DNA of 64,000 nt from Pseudomonadota bacterium. GTDB lineage: Bacteria; Pseudomonadota; Alphaproteobacteria; Acetobacterales; Acetobacteraceae. Both the position numbers and the translations under genes were made by a program. The notes beneath the pieces are model-generated. The model did no database searches and was not told where the DNA came from. It saw only the letters and a program-made list of their open reading frames with translations. Every line of letters begins with the position of its first letter. The stretch's first letter is position 1. This document shows positions 33,349 to 41,979 of the stretch, piece after piece. The DNA lies in contig JAJZSY010000016.1 in the NCBI GenBank assembly GCA_021849425.1, forward strand, positions 1-64,000, in the 5' to 3' direction.

Positions 33349-34586
33349 CAGGCGGCCTCGTCAAGAACGATATGGGCGAGTCGGGCGGGCAGATCGGCGA
33401 GCCCGGCGCAGGCGGTGCGGCCGGATGCGGCCATCGCGGCGCGGCGGGCGGGATCGTCGAGCAGGGCGGCGAAGCCGGGGGCGAGGTCGTCCGGGCCGGC
33501 GAGATCGGCAAGGGCGCCGGAAGCGCGCAGCGTTGCCGCGGCTTCGGCGAAATTCGCAAGATGCGGGCCGGTGAGCACGGGACAGCCGAGCTGGGCCGCC
33601 TCGATCATGTTGTGGCCGCCGACGGGGACCAGCGAGCCGCCGATGAAGGAAACGGCGGCGAGACGGTAGAACAGGCCGAGTTCGCCCAGCGTGTCGGCGA
33701 TGTAGAGCCCGCCGGCGGGCGGCGCCTCGCCGCGCGAGCGCCGGGCCACTCGCAGATCACCCGCGAGATCGGCGATCGCGGCGGCGCGTTCGGGATGACG
33801 CGGCGCGATGATGGTGACGAGGCCGGGGCGGGTTTCGCGCAGCCTGCGGTGCGCGGCGATGACCGGCGCATCCTCGCCGGAATGGGTGCTGGCGGCGAGG
33901 ATGAACGGGCCGGCTGCGGCGGCGGCGAGTGCGGCGCGCGCGGCGGGATCGTCCGGCAGGTCGGGGGCGGCGAATTTCAGGTTGCCCCAGGTCTCGACGC
34001 GGGTGAGGCCGAGGCCGCGCAGGGCGTCGGCATCTGGCGCCGATTGCGCGGCGATCAGGCGAAATCCGCCGAACAGGGCGCGGGCGAGGCCGGGGGCGCG
34101 GCGCCAGCGCGCGGCGCTGCGGGCGGACAGGCGGGCATTGAACAGGAAGCGGGGGATGCGCCGCGCATCGAGCGCGGCGAGCAGGTTCGGCCAGATCTCG
34201 GATTCGAGGAAGATCGCCGCGTCCGGCCGCCAATGGTCGAGGAAGCGCGCGGCATGGGCGGCGACGTCGAGCGGGACGAACTGGTGCAGCGCCCGCGCCC
34301 GCGATTCGGCAAGGGCCGCCGCGGTGCGGGTGCCAGTGGTCAGCAAAACGGTTGCCGTGTCGGCCAGCGCGTCGATCAACCCGAGGGCGGACATCGTCTC
34401 GCCCATGCTGGCGGCATGGACCCAGACGAGGCGGCCCGGCGGCCGTGCCAGCCCGGCGATGCCGTAGCGCTCCGGCAGGCGGCCGGCGATTTCCTTGCCG
34501 CGCCGCACCCGCCGCGCCAGCCAGAGCGGCAGCAATGGGGCGATGGCGGCGGTGGCGAGGCGATAGGCGATCAGGGACGGCGGCAT
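33348..34586 (-). CDS. waaA: Kdo transferase
   Basis: WaaA (KdtA) transfers Kdo from CMP-Kdo to lipid IVA at the inner membrane. The 412-residue GT30 enzyme has an N-terminal membrane segment, then VWVHAASMGETMSALGLI with the catalytic-acid glutamate, LESEIWPNLL and, in the C-terminal Rossmann half, GGSLVPVGGHNMIEAAQLG. The reading frame is open upstream, but the ATG at 34586 (MPPSLIAYRL) gives the usual length. It overlaps the DUF374 gene by 16 bases. Confidence 0.94.
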   Translation of the reverse strand: MPPSLIAYRLATAAIAPLLPLWLARRVRRGKEIAGRLPERYGIAGLARPPGRLVWVHAASMGETMSALGLIDALADTATVLLTTGTRTAAALAESRARALHQFVPLDVAAHAARFLDHWRPDAAIFLESEIWPNLLAALDARRIPRFLFNARLSARSAARWRRAPGLARALFGGFRLIAAQSAPDADALRGLGLTRVETWGNLKFAAPDLPDDPAARAALAAAAAGPFILAASTHSGEDAPVIAAHRRLRETRPGLVTIIAPRHPERAAAIADLAGDLRVARRSRGEAPPAGGLYIADTLGELGLFYRLAAVSFIGGSLVPVGGHNMIEAAQLGCPVLTGPHLANFAEAAATLRASGALADLAGPDDLAPGFAALLDDPARRAAMAASGRTACAGLADLPARLAHIVLDEAA

Positions 34587-35290
34587 CGCGCGAGCGCCTC
34601 GTCCAGCGTGCGGCTCATCTCGGCCTCGATCCGCGGCAGTGAAGTGGCCCAATCGTCGCGGGGCACGGCGATCGGCGCCGCGGCGACCAGCGCGCCGCGG
34701 CCGAAGGGCAGGGGCAGGCGCATCGAGTCCCAGCTGTCGAGCCCGATGGCGCGGCTGGTGGCCGCGCCGGCGCAAATGACGGGTACGCCGGTCAGCGCCG
34801 CGAGCTGGGCAACGCCCGCCGCCGCTTGCCGCCTGGGGCCGCGCGGTCCGTCCGGCGTGATCGCGACGGGATGCCCGGCGCGCACCAGGCGGGCCAGTTC
34901 GAGCAGCCCCGCCGCGCCGCCGCGCGAGGACGAGGCCGAGATGGCTTCGAGTCCGAAGCGGCGCAGCGCGTTGACCACCAGTTGGCCGTCGCGGTGGCGG
35001 CTGGCGAGCACGTGGATCGTCGGCGCGTCGTCCGGGCGGCGCAGGGGGCGCACCGCGGCGGGCATCGTGGGCAGGCATTCGTGCCAGAAGGCGACGATCG
35101 CCGGGGCGCCGGCGCCGACCGTGGCGAGGAGAGAGTCCGCATCGATCCGCCAGCGTGTCGTCCGCAGCCCGAAGGCAAGGACGGCGCCGATCGCTTCGCC
35201 GATCCGGGCCTGGATCGCGGGGGACTGGGTGCGGGATTTCAGGGCGCTCAACATCGCGGTGGCGGTAGCACCTGCCGGGGGCGGCGTCAT
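34571..35290 (-). CDS. Lysophospholipid acyltransferase-like protein (DUF374)
   Basis: A 239-residue protein of the DUF374 group within the lysophospholipid acyltransferase superfamily. The H-x4-D-type motif is ASRHRDGQLV, and ITPDGPRGPRRQAAAG matches the family's second motif. Family members next to waaA are common in alphaproteobacteria; the substrate is not established, though an envelope lipid is likely. It overlaps oxyR by four bases and waaA by 16, so it is embedded in the lipid A operon. Confidence 0.88.
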   Translation of the reverse strand: MTPPPAGATATAMLSALKSRTQSPAIQARIGEAIGAVLAFGLRTTRWRIDADSLLATVGAGAPAIVAFWHECLPTMPAAVRPLRRPDDAPTIHVLASRHRDGQLVVNALRRFGLEAISASSSRGGAAGLLELARLVRAGHPVAITPDGPRGPRRQAAAGVAQLAALTGVPVICAGAATSRAIGLDSWDSMRLPLPFGRGALVAAAPIAVPRDDWATSLPRIEAEMSRTLDEALARCRRP

Positions 35291-36231
35291 CCGGGCGCCG
35301 GGGCATGGGTGCAGGGCGGCCGGTTCTTGGCGAGCAGCGTGGCGAGGTCGCGGAATGCCGCCTCGCGCGGGTCGGAGGCGCGCCAGGCGAGCACGATGGT
35401 CCGCCCGGCTGTCGTGTCGTCCAGCCGGCGGCAGACGACGAGATCGCGCAGTTCGGGCCGCGCCACCACCGCGAGTTCGGGCAGCAGCGAGTAGCCCTCG
35501 CCGGCGGCGATCATCTGCCAGAGTGTCTCCAGGCTGGTGGCGTGCCGGGTGACCGGCTTCGCATCGCACAGGGAGAGCGCATGGTCGCGCAGGCAGTGGC
35601 CCTCTTCGAGGAGGAGCAGGTCCTGGGTCGGCAGGTCGTCGAGCATCAGCCGGCGGAGGCCGGCCAGCGCGTGGCCGGGCGGGGCGGCAAGCTGGAACGG
35701 TTCGAAGAATAGCGGCGCGGCGCCGAAACGGCCGCGCGGCACCGGGGCCGCGAGCAGCACCATGTCGAGCGTGCCATCGGCCAGCCGTTCGAGCAGGCGC
35801 GCCGTCCGCCCCTCGGTGAGGCGCAACGAGACGTCCGGCCGGACCGCGCGCAGCAGCCGCAGCAGGGCGGGCAGATAATAGGGGCCGAGCGTCTCGATCG
35901 CGCCGAGGCCGACCGTGCCGGCCAGACCCTCCGGCTGCTCGTGCGAGAGCGTGAGGAGATGGCGGGCTTCGGCCATCACCCGCTCGATCTGCGCCAGCAG
36001 GGCGGTGCCCGCCGGGGTGAGCGTGACCCGCCGCCGCGCGCGTTCGAACAGGGTGACGCCGAGAATCGCCTCGAGCTTGCGAATCTGTTCGGAGAGCGCC
36101 GGCTGGGAGACGCCGCAGCGCTCCGCCGCCTGGCCGAAATGCCGCAGCTCGGCGACGGCCTGGGCATATTCCAGATCCCGCAGCGAGAGGCCGGCAAGCG
36201 AGCGGGGCAGTTCGGCGGGGGAGGTATTCAT
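35287..36231 (-). CDS. oxyR: Peroxide-sensing LysR-type regulator OxyR
   Basis: OxyR is a transcription factor that senses hydrogen peroxide by forming an intramolecular disulfide. The 314-residue protein has an N-terminal winged helix (SLRDLEYAQAVAELRHFGQA, then SQPALSEQIRKLE) and, in the sensor domain, LEEGHCLRDHALSLCDA. Cys213 and Cys222 have the nine-residue spacing of the redox cysteines Cys199/Cys208 of E. coli OxyR. It is the promoter-proximal gene of the lipid A/Kdo run and divergent from the gene at 36398, which may be a target. Confidence 0.9.
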   Translation of the reverse strand: MNTSPAELPRSLAGLSLRDLEYAQAVAELRHFGQAAERCGVSQPALSEQIRKLEAILGVTLFERARRRVTLTPAGTALLAQIERVMAEARHLLTLSHEQPEGLAGTVGLGAIETLGPYYLPALLRLLRAVRPDVSLRLTEGRTARLLERLADGTLDMVLLAAPVPRGRFGAAPLFFEPFQLAAPPGHALAGLRRLMLDDLPTQDLLLLEEGHCLRDHALSLCDAKPVTRHATSLETLWQMIAAGEGYSLLPELAVVARPELRDLVVCRRLDDTTAGRTIVLAWRASDPREAAFRDLATLLAKNRPPCTHAPAPG

Positions 36232-36397
36232 GGCCTGTGTTTAATCGATTTTCCCGACCGAAGAACCCTGCCATAATCAAATCCTATGCTGCGGCCTGCG
36301 GAAGCCGGTGGCTTGAAGCGGCAAGCGGCGAGCCCCATTCCATGATGAACGGGTGATTTTCGCCCGTGACGGCAGCAAGACGCGAAAGGAGGCCCGG

Positions 36398-36811
36398 ATG
36401 ACGGACTGGACGGCAAAAGGGCGTGAGGCCGCGGATCGGCTGGGCGGCGAGTTCGACCGGTTCCAGCACGAATTCGAGTCGCTGCGCGCGCGGCTGGCCG
36501 GGCTGGCCAGCGAGACAGGCGGTGAGACTGGCGGTGAGATTGTGGGCGAGGCCGGGGCCGATGGCCGTGCCGCGGCGGGCACGCAGGCCGGGATGCGGGC
36601 GCTTGCCGAGTTGCGCGCCGCGCTCGATGGGCGGCTCGCCGGCATCGAGCGCGATATCGAGACGCTGAGCCGCGCCTTGCGCGAGCAGGGCGGCGCTGTC
36701 GCCGGGCGGATCGAGGATACGGTGCGCGAGAAACCGCTGGCGGCGCTGGCGATGGCGGCCGGGCTCGGCTTCGTCGCCGCGCATCTGTTCCGCCGGCGCC
36801 GGGCGCCGTGA
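36398..36811 (+). CDS. Small membrane-anchored protein, DUF883/ElaB-like
   Basis: The ATG at 36398 follows an AAAGGAGG ribosome site, which decides the start. The 137-residue product has a long charged helical region with coiled-coil character (about 10-105) and ends VREKPLAALAMAAGLGFVAA with HLFRRRRAP, a glycine-containing membrane helix with basic tail. This layout matches the ElaB/YqjD (DUF883) proteins, some of which bind ribosomes at the membrane in stationary phase. Identification is by architecture only. It is divergent from oxyR. Confidence 0.7.
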   Translation: MTDWTAKGREAADRLGGEFDRFQHEFESLRARLAGLASETGGETGGEIVGEAGADGRAAAGTQAGMRALAELRAALDGRLAGIERDIETLSRALREQGGAVAGRIEDTVREKPLAALAMAAGLGFVAAHLFRRRRAP

Positions 36812-36841
36812 GCGCCGGGCCGGGTCCGGCGGGACGCTGAG

Positions 36842-37255
36842 GTGCTGCGCGTTCTCGTCGAGCTGTTCGATGGCGTGACCCTGCGGCGGCTGGGGGCGAG
36901 GATCGGGCTTGCGGCTGTTGCGCTGGCCCTGCTGCTGGCGGGACTCGGCCTTCTGCTCGCCGCCGCGGCGGAAGCGCTGGGTGCGGCGATCGGGCCCGTG
37001 CATGCGGCGCTGGCGCTCGGCGGCGGGCTGATCCTCGTCGCGGCGGCGCTCCATGCGGTGGGCACCTATCGCTGGCGCCACCGGCGGCGCCCGGTGGCCG
37101 AGGCGGCGCGCGCCGGGGTGTTGCGGGAGGGGCTGGCCGTGGCGCTCGCGCTGCTCCGGCGCGATCCGGCGAAGATGGTGCTGGCGGGGCTGGTGCTGGG
37201 TGCGCTGGCCGAATATCTGCAGGACCGCGAACCGGATGACGCCGCGCCGCCGTAA
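36842..37255 (+). CDS. Small membrane protein, putative DUF1469/phage-holin-III-like
   Basis: A GTG-started 137-residue protein with two adjacent hydrophobic helices (about 20-45 and 50-72) and a third near 115-130. The two-helix core with surrounding charged ends resembles the DUF1469/YqjE (putative holin superfamily III) proteins that usually follow YqjD-like genes, as here. Function unknown. It probably shares a transcript with 36398. Confidence 0.6.
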   Translation: MLRVLVELFDGVTLRRLGARIGLAAVALALLLAGLGLLLAAAAEALGAAIGPVHAALALGGGLILVAAALHAVGTYRWRHRRRPVAEAARAGVLREGLAVALALLRRDPAKMVLAGLVLGALAEYLQDREPDDAAPP

Positions 37256-37335
37256 CCCAGGGCGGTGGCTTGGACTCGGGTGCGGTTTGGCGTAAGACGG
37301 CCGCACCATAAACATCCATTAACGGAGCTTGCCGC

Positions 37336-38193
37336 ATGCTGCGGCTGTCCATGCCCGTGCGAGCCGCGCTTGCCCGGCTAACCCTTCCCGTGATGCTGCT
37401 GGCGTCACTGGCCCTGGTTCTGGCCGGCCGGGCCGACCGGCACCTTGGCGATTTCCTGCGCACCCAGGTGGACGACGCGCTGGCGCCGCTCTATCGCGCC
37501 GCGATCGCGCCGGTGGCGGCCCTGGAGAGCGACCGCGGGGCGTTGGGCTCATGGTTGCATCTTCGCGCCGGCTATTCCGAACTGGCGCGGCAGAACCGCG
37601 CGTTGCGGCGGTGGCGCGCGGTCGCGCTCGCGCTCGAGGCGCAGAACGAGGCGCTGAAATCGCAGCTTCATTATGTGCCGACGCCCACGCCGTCGTTTTT
37701 CACCGCCCGGGTCATCGCCGATCTCGGCGGGTTGTATTCCCGCTCGGTGCTCGTCACCCTGCCGCGCGATCCGGGCGATGTGCACGATGCCGTGGCGATG
37801 GACGGGGCCGGGGTAGTTGGCCGCGTGATCGAGGTGGGATCGCGTTCGGCGCGGGTGCTGCTGATCACCGACCTGAACAGCAAGGTGCCGGTGGCGATCG
37901 GGCCGGGCGGCGCGCGGGCGATGATGATCGGGCAGAATACCGGCGCGCCGCGACTGCTCTACTGGGCACCCGACTCCCCCCCGCGCGAGGGAGCGATCGT
38001 GTTGACCAGCAGCGTCGGCGGGGTGTTTCCGAACGGGCTGCCGATCGGCATCGTGCATTATGTGGGGCGCAACGACCCCGTGGTGCTGCCCTTCGCCCAG
38101 CTCGACAGCCTGCGGGTGCTGCGGATTTTCGAATACGGCGCCGCCGATGCCGGCGGCAAGACGGCGGGCGCGCACGCGCCGGGGGCGGCGTGA
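37336..38193 (+). CDS. mreC: Rod shape-determining protein MreC
   Basis: MreC is the bitopic scaffold of the elongasome that links cytoplasmic MreB to periplasmic PBP2. The 285-residue product has an N-terminal membrane helix (about 15-32), a coiled coil (about 75-112) and a beta-rich domain with ITDLNSKVPVAIGPGG, VVGRVIEVGSRSARVLLITD and TSSVGGVFPNGLPIG. mreB is not next to it: DUF1469-like and DUF883-like genes lie upstream instead. mreD, mrdA and rodA follow. Confidence 0.94.
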   Translation: MLRLSMPVRAALARLTLPVMLLASLALVLAGRADRHLGDFLRTQVDDALAPLYRAAIAPVAALESDRGALGSWLHLRAGYSELARQNRALRRWRAVALALEAQNEALKSQLHYVPTPTPSFFTARVIADLGGLYSRSVLVTLPRDPGDVHDAVAMDGAGVVGRVIEVGSRSARVLLITDLNSKVPVAIGPGGARAMMIGQNTGAPRLLYWAPDSPPREGAIVLTSSVGGVFPNGLPIGIVHYVGRNDPVVLPFAQLDSLRVLRIFEYGAADAGGKTAGAHAPGAA

Positions 38194-38212
38194 GGCGGCG
38201 GGTTGCCCGCGG

Positions 38213-38740
38213 ATGATGGATGTCGCGGAAATTCTGCGCGCACTCGACCGCACGGCTAGGGCGATGCTGCCGACCGCGGTGATCGTGGTGGTCATGGTTC
38301 TGCTGGCGCTGCCCGGCCTGCTGCCGGCGGCAACCGATTTGCGGGCGGGGTTCGTGATGTCCTCGGTGTTTTTCTGGACGATTTACCGTCCAGCGGCGCT
38401 GCCCGCGCCGGTCGTCGCCCTGATCGGGGTGCTGCTCGGCCTGCTGGGCGATGTGCCGCTCGGCATCTGGTCGGTGCTGCTGCTGCTCGAACAGGCGATT
38501 GCCGGCATGTCGCGGCGGGTTCTGCTGAGGCAGGGTTTCATGCTGGTCTGGCTGGCGTTTTCCGGCTGCGTGCTGGCGGTGGTGTCCCTTGAGTGGTTGG
38601 CCCGGATGCTGCTGTCATTCACCGCGTTGCCGCTGATGCCGACCGTTCTGGAATTCACCCTCAGCGTGCTGATCTATCCGCTCGTGGTCGTGCCGCTGGC
38701 GCGCGCCCATGCCGGCCCGGCCGCGCCGGAACAGGCCTGA
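38213..38740 (+). CDS. mreD: Rod shape-determining protein MreD
   Basis: A 175-residue inner-membrane protein with five predicted helices, located between mreC and mrdA, where MreD is expected. Family motifs are weak, as usual for MreD, but RPAALPAPVVALIGVLLGLL and GDVPLGIWSVLLLLEQAIAG match the conserved central part. Two ATGs are adjacent at 38213 and 38216. It stabilises MreC in the elongasome. Confidence 0.85.
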   Translation: MMDVAEILRALDRTARAMLPTAVIVVVMVLLALPGLLPAATDLRAGFVMSSVFFWTIYRPAALPAPVVALIGVLLGLLGDVPLGIWSVLLLLEQAIAGMSRRVLLRQGFMLVWLAFSGCVLAVVSLEWLARMLLSFTALPLMPTVLEFTLSVLIYPLVVVPLARAHAGPAAPEQA

Positions 38741-38746
38741 GCGGCG

Positions 38747-40630
38747 ATGAAGCGCGAACGCGAGATCCGGCCGATCTTCACCCGGCGCGCCCTGCTGCTG
38801 GGCGCGGCCGAGCTTGGCGCGTTCGGCGTGCTCGGCTCCCGCCTGTATCGCATGCAGGTGCTCGAACACGGCAAATACGCGACATTGGCGAAGCACAATT
38901 CGATCAATGAGCGTCTCGTCGCGCCGATGCGGGGGCTGATCACCGACCGCTACGGCACGCTGCTCGCCAGCAACAAGCGACACTGGCGGGCGATGTTCAT
39001 GATGGTCGAGGCGCCGGACCCTGCGGCGGTGGTGACGCGCTTTGCCGGGATCGTTGGCCTCGATCCCGCCGAGACGGCCCGGATCATGCGCGATCTCAAG
39101 GGAAAACCACACTATATTCCGTTGCTTTTGAAAGATTATCTGGATTGGCGGGATATGGCGCGCATCGAGGTGCATGCCACCGACCTGCCGGGCGTGTTCG
39201 TCGATGTCGGGGCTTCGCGGGTCTATCCGTTCGGCGAGCAGATGGCGCATGTGGTCGGCTATGTCGCAAGGCCGACCCAGGCCGAGGCCGCCGCCAATCC
39301 GCTGCTCGCCCTGCCGGGCATGCGGGTGGGGCGCGCCGGCATCGAGCGGGTGCGCGACGCGGCGCTGCGCGGCACGCCGGGGATCGTGCAGACCGAGGTG
39401 AACGTCCACGGCACCGTGGTGCGCGTGCTGGACCGCGACAACGGCGTGCAGGGCCGCACGGTGCAGACGACGCTCGATGCCGGCCTGCAATCGATCGCGG
39501 CGCAGCGGCTCAGCGGGCAGTCGGGCGCCGCGGTGATGATCGACACCCAGAATGGCGAAGTGCTGACGATGTCGAGCGAGCCGGGGTTCGATCCCACGCT
39601 GTTCGATACCGGCGTGCCGGAATCGGTGTGGAAATCGTGGATGTCCAACCCGCGGCACCCGATGAGCGACCGGGCGACGCGCGGGCTCTATGCGCCGGGC
39701 TCGACGTTCAAGCCCTGCACCGCGCTGGCGGCGCTGGAGGCGGGCGTGATCACGCCGCAGACCCGGTTCTTCTGCCCGGGGTACCTCAAGCTCGGCAATC
39801 ATACCTTCTATTGCTGGGATCATTACGGACACGGCCATATCAATGTGGTCACCGCCCTGCAGCAGAGCTGCGACGTGTTCTTCTATCATGCGGCCCTGCT
39901 GGTCGGGATCGACCGGATGGCGGCGATGGGCCGGCGGCTGGGGCTGATCGGCAGGCTGCCGCTCGGCCTGCCGGCGGTCTCCGAGGGGTTTCTGCCGACC
40001 TCCGGCTGGGCGCGGCGGCGCCGGCTGGTCTGGACCAAGGGCAATACCGTGATCCAGGGCATCGGGCAGGGCTACACCCAGGTGACGCCGCTGGGGCTGG
40101 CGACGATGACCGCGCGAATCGCGACCGGCCGGGCGGTGGAGCCGCATGTCGCGCGGGGAATCGGGCGGGACCTTCTGCATCAGGACCAGCCGGACCGCTG
40201 GCCGGAGCTCAGCCTTGACGAACGCAGCCTTGCCGCGGTGCGCCAGGGCATGTTCGAGGTGGTGAACACGACCAAGGGCACCGCCTATGGCGCGCGGCTA
40301 GCGCTGCCGGGCGTGTTCATGGCGGGCAAGACCGGCACGGCACAGGTCCATGACAACACCCAGGCGCAGGAAAAGGCCAATCTCAGCGACGCAACGCTGC
40401 CCTGGAAATTCCGGCCGAACGCCTTCTTCATCGCCTTTGCCCCGGCGCACGCGCCCCGCGTGGCCGTGGCGGTCGCGGTTGAGCATGGCGATGAGGGGGC
40501 GACCGCGGCGGCTCCGATCGCGCATGACCTCGTCACCGCGGCGCTGACCCGCGACCTGCGCGCAGCGCCGCCCGGCACCGTGGTCGAGACGCCGGCCGAG
40601 GCCAGCGCGGGCCGGAGCGGGCCGGCATGA
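38747..40630 (+). CDS. mrdA: Penicillin-binding protein 2
   Basis: PBP2 is the class B transpeptidase that crosslinks peptidoglycan during rod elongation, paired with the glycosyltransferase RodA. The 627-residue protein has an N-terminal membrane helix (about 14-32) and a pedestal domain. The catalytic SxxK is Ser319 in APGSTFKP, the second motif SCD is at about 374 (QQSCDVFFY), and KTG is at about 528 (AGKTGTAQV). All three are intact. It overlaps rodA by four bases. Confidence 0.95.
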   Translation: MKREREIRPIFTRRALLLGAAELGAFGVLGSRLYRMQVLEHGKYATLAKHNSINERLVAPMRGLITDRYGTLLASNKRHWRAMFMMVEAPDPAAVVTRFAGIVGLDPAETARIMRDLKGKPHYIPLLLKDYLDWRDMARIEVHATDLPGVFVDVGASRVYPFGEQMAHVVGYVARPTQAEAAANPLLALPGMRVGRAGIERVRDAALRGTPGIVQTEVNVHGTVVRVLDRDNGVQGRTVQTTLDAGLQSIAAQRLSGQSGAAVMIDTQNGEVLTMSSEPGFDPTLFDTGVPESVWKSWMSNPRHPMSDRATRGLYAPGSTFKPCTALAALEAGVITPQTRFFCPGYLKLGNHTFYCWDHYGHGHINVVTALQQSCDVFFYHAALLVGIDRMAAMGRRLGLIGRLPLGLPAVSEGFLPTSGWARRRRLVWTKGNTVIQGIGQGYTQVTPLGLATMTARIATGRAVEPHVARGIGRDLLHQDQPDRWPELSLDERSLAAVRQGMFEVVNTTKGTAYGARLALPGVFMAGKTGTAQVHDNTQAQEKANLSDATLPWKFRPNAFFIAFAPAHAPRVAVAVAVEHGDEGATAAAPIAHDLVTAALTRDLRAAPPGTVVETPAEASAGRSGPA

Positions 40631-41787
40631 CGCCATTGCTGACCGACAAGACCTATCGGCCCTATTACGAGCGCGGCACCGGCATTCCGGCCAAGCTGCT
40701 GCGGATGAACTGGCTGTTCGTGCTCGCCTGCTGCGCTGTGGCGGGCATCGGCTACGCGGCGCTCTACTCGGCCGCGGGCGGCCATGGGCAACCCTATGCC
40801 ACGCCGCAGATCGAGCGCTTCTTCGCGGCCCTGATCATGATGATCGCGATTGCGATGGTCGATATCCGGCTGATCGCGAAAATGGCCTGGCCGCTTTACG
40901 GGCTCGGGCTGCTGCTGCTGGTCGCGGTCTGGAAGTTCGGGCATGTCGGGCTCGGCGCCAAGCGCTGGCTCGATGTCGGCGGCGTGCACCTGCAACCCTC
41001 GGAGCTGATGAAGCTGTTTCTCGCGCTCGCGCTCGGCGCCTGGTTTCAGCGCGCCAGCCACGAGCAGGTCGGCAATCCGCTTTTCCTGGTTCCGCCGGCG
41101 CTGACCATCCTGCTGCCGGCCGCGCTGATCCTGAAGGAGCCCAATCTCGGCACCGCCGTCATCACCATGAGCATCGGCGGCGCAGTGATGTTCGGCGCCG
41201 GGGTGCGATGGTGGAAATTCGCGATCGTGCTCGCGCTCGTCGCGGTGATCGCGCCGTTCGCCTATCACCATCTGCATGGCTACCAGAAGGAGCGGATCCT
41301 GACCTTCCTGCATCCGGGGCGCGATCCGCTCGGCGCGGGCTACAACATCATCCAGTCGAAGATCGCGCTCGGCTCGGGCGGGATGTGGGGGCAGGGCTAT
41401 CTGCACGGCTCGCAGAACCAGCTCAACTTCCTGCCCGAGAAGCAGACCGATTTCGTCTTCACCATCATCGCCGAGGAATTCGGCTTCGCCGGATCGGCGG
41501 TGCTGCTCTCCATCCTGCTGTCGATGGTGGCGATGGCGACCTATACGGCGCTGCGCTGCCGCCACCAGTTCGGCCGGCTCGTCGCCATCGGGATCTCGAC
41601 GAACCTGTTTCTGTATTGCTTCGTCAATCTCGCCATGGTGATGGGGCTTATTCCGGTGGGCGGCGTGCCGCTGCCGCTGGTTTCCTATGGCGGCTCGGCG
41701 CTCACCGCCGTGATGCTGGGATTCGGGGTGCTGATGTCGGTGCATGTTCACCGCGACGTCGAGTTCGAGGCTGCCGACAGCCAGTAG
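40627..41787 (+). CDS. rodA: Peptidoglycan polymerase RodA
   Basis: RodA is the SEDS-family glycosyltransferase that polymerises lipid II in the elongasome. The 386-residue protein has about ten membrane helices and the SEDS motifs GAKRWLDVGGVHLQPSELMK, LPEKQTDFVFTIIAEEFGF and PVGGVPLPLVSYGGSA. Its ATG overlaps the mrdA stop, giving coupled synthesis with its partner transpeptidase. Confidence 0.95.
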   Translation: MTPLLTDKTYRPYYERGTGIPAKLLRMNWLFVLACCAVAGIGYAALYSAAGGHGQPYATPQIERFFAALIMMIAIAMVDIRLIAKMAWPLYGLGLLLLVAVWKFGHVGLGAKRWLDVGGVHLQPSELMKLFLALALGAWFQRASHEQVGNPLFLVPPALTILLPAALILKEPNLGTAVITMSIGGAVMFGAGVRWWKFAIVLALVAVIAPFAYHHLHGYQKERILTFLHPGRDPLGAGYNIIQSKIALGSGGMWGQGYLHGSQNQLNFLPEKQTDFVFTIIAEEFGFAGSAVLLSILLSMVAMATYTALRCRHQFGRLVAIGISTNLFLYCFVNLAMVMGLIPVGGVPLPLVSYGGSALTAVMLGFGVLMSVHVHRDVEFEAADSQ

Positions 41788-41805
41788 GCCGACAGGGCGC
41801 CGCAT

Positions 41806-41824
41806 CCGGATCGGATGATGCTCT
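41806..41824. repeat. Palindromic intergenic repeat, copy 2 (shorter)
   Basis: The 19 bases ccggatcggatgatgctct are identical to 22056-22074. Here the left arm of the palindrome is absent, so this is a partial copy following rodA. Confidence 0.65.
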
Positions 41825-41915
41825 GAAATCGGAAAGGGCTCGATTTACGTCGAGGCCCGCGGGCGCATGGGTGATCCTCAAAACACGTATTTTGAATGAA
41901 CCTTTTAAGGCGTAT

Positions 41916-41940
41916 AAACATTCATATCAAATACATGTTT
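41916..41940. promoter_or_regulatory. NsrR-like palindrome upstream of hmp
   Basis: A 25-base imperfect inverted repeat lies 40 bases before the hmp start. Its half-sites are AAACATTCATAT and, on the other strand, AAACATGTATTT, close to the AAGATGCATTT-type half-site of the nitric oxide sensor NsrR. hmp is the classical NsrR target. A further AT-rich stretch (41881-41900) may carry the promoter. No nsrR gene is in the window, so the regulator is inferred. Confidence 0.5.
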
Positions 41941-41979
41941 TATTCGGGGTCCGCCCCAGGCCGCAGGAAGAGATTGCCC

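Noticed and set aside
37336-38193. Missing mreB upstream of mreC as a sign of rearrangement
   Set aside because: mreB is often encoded elsewhere in related bacteria, and the rest of the rod operon is intact.
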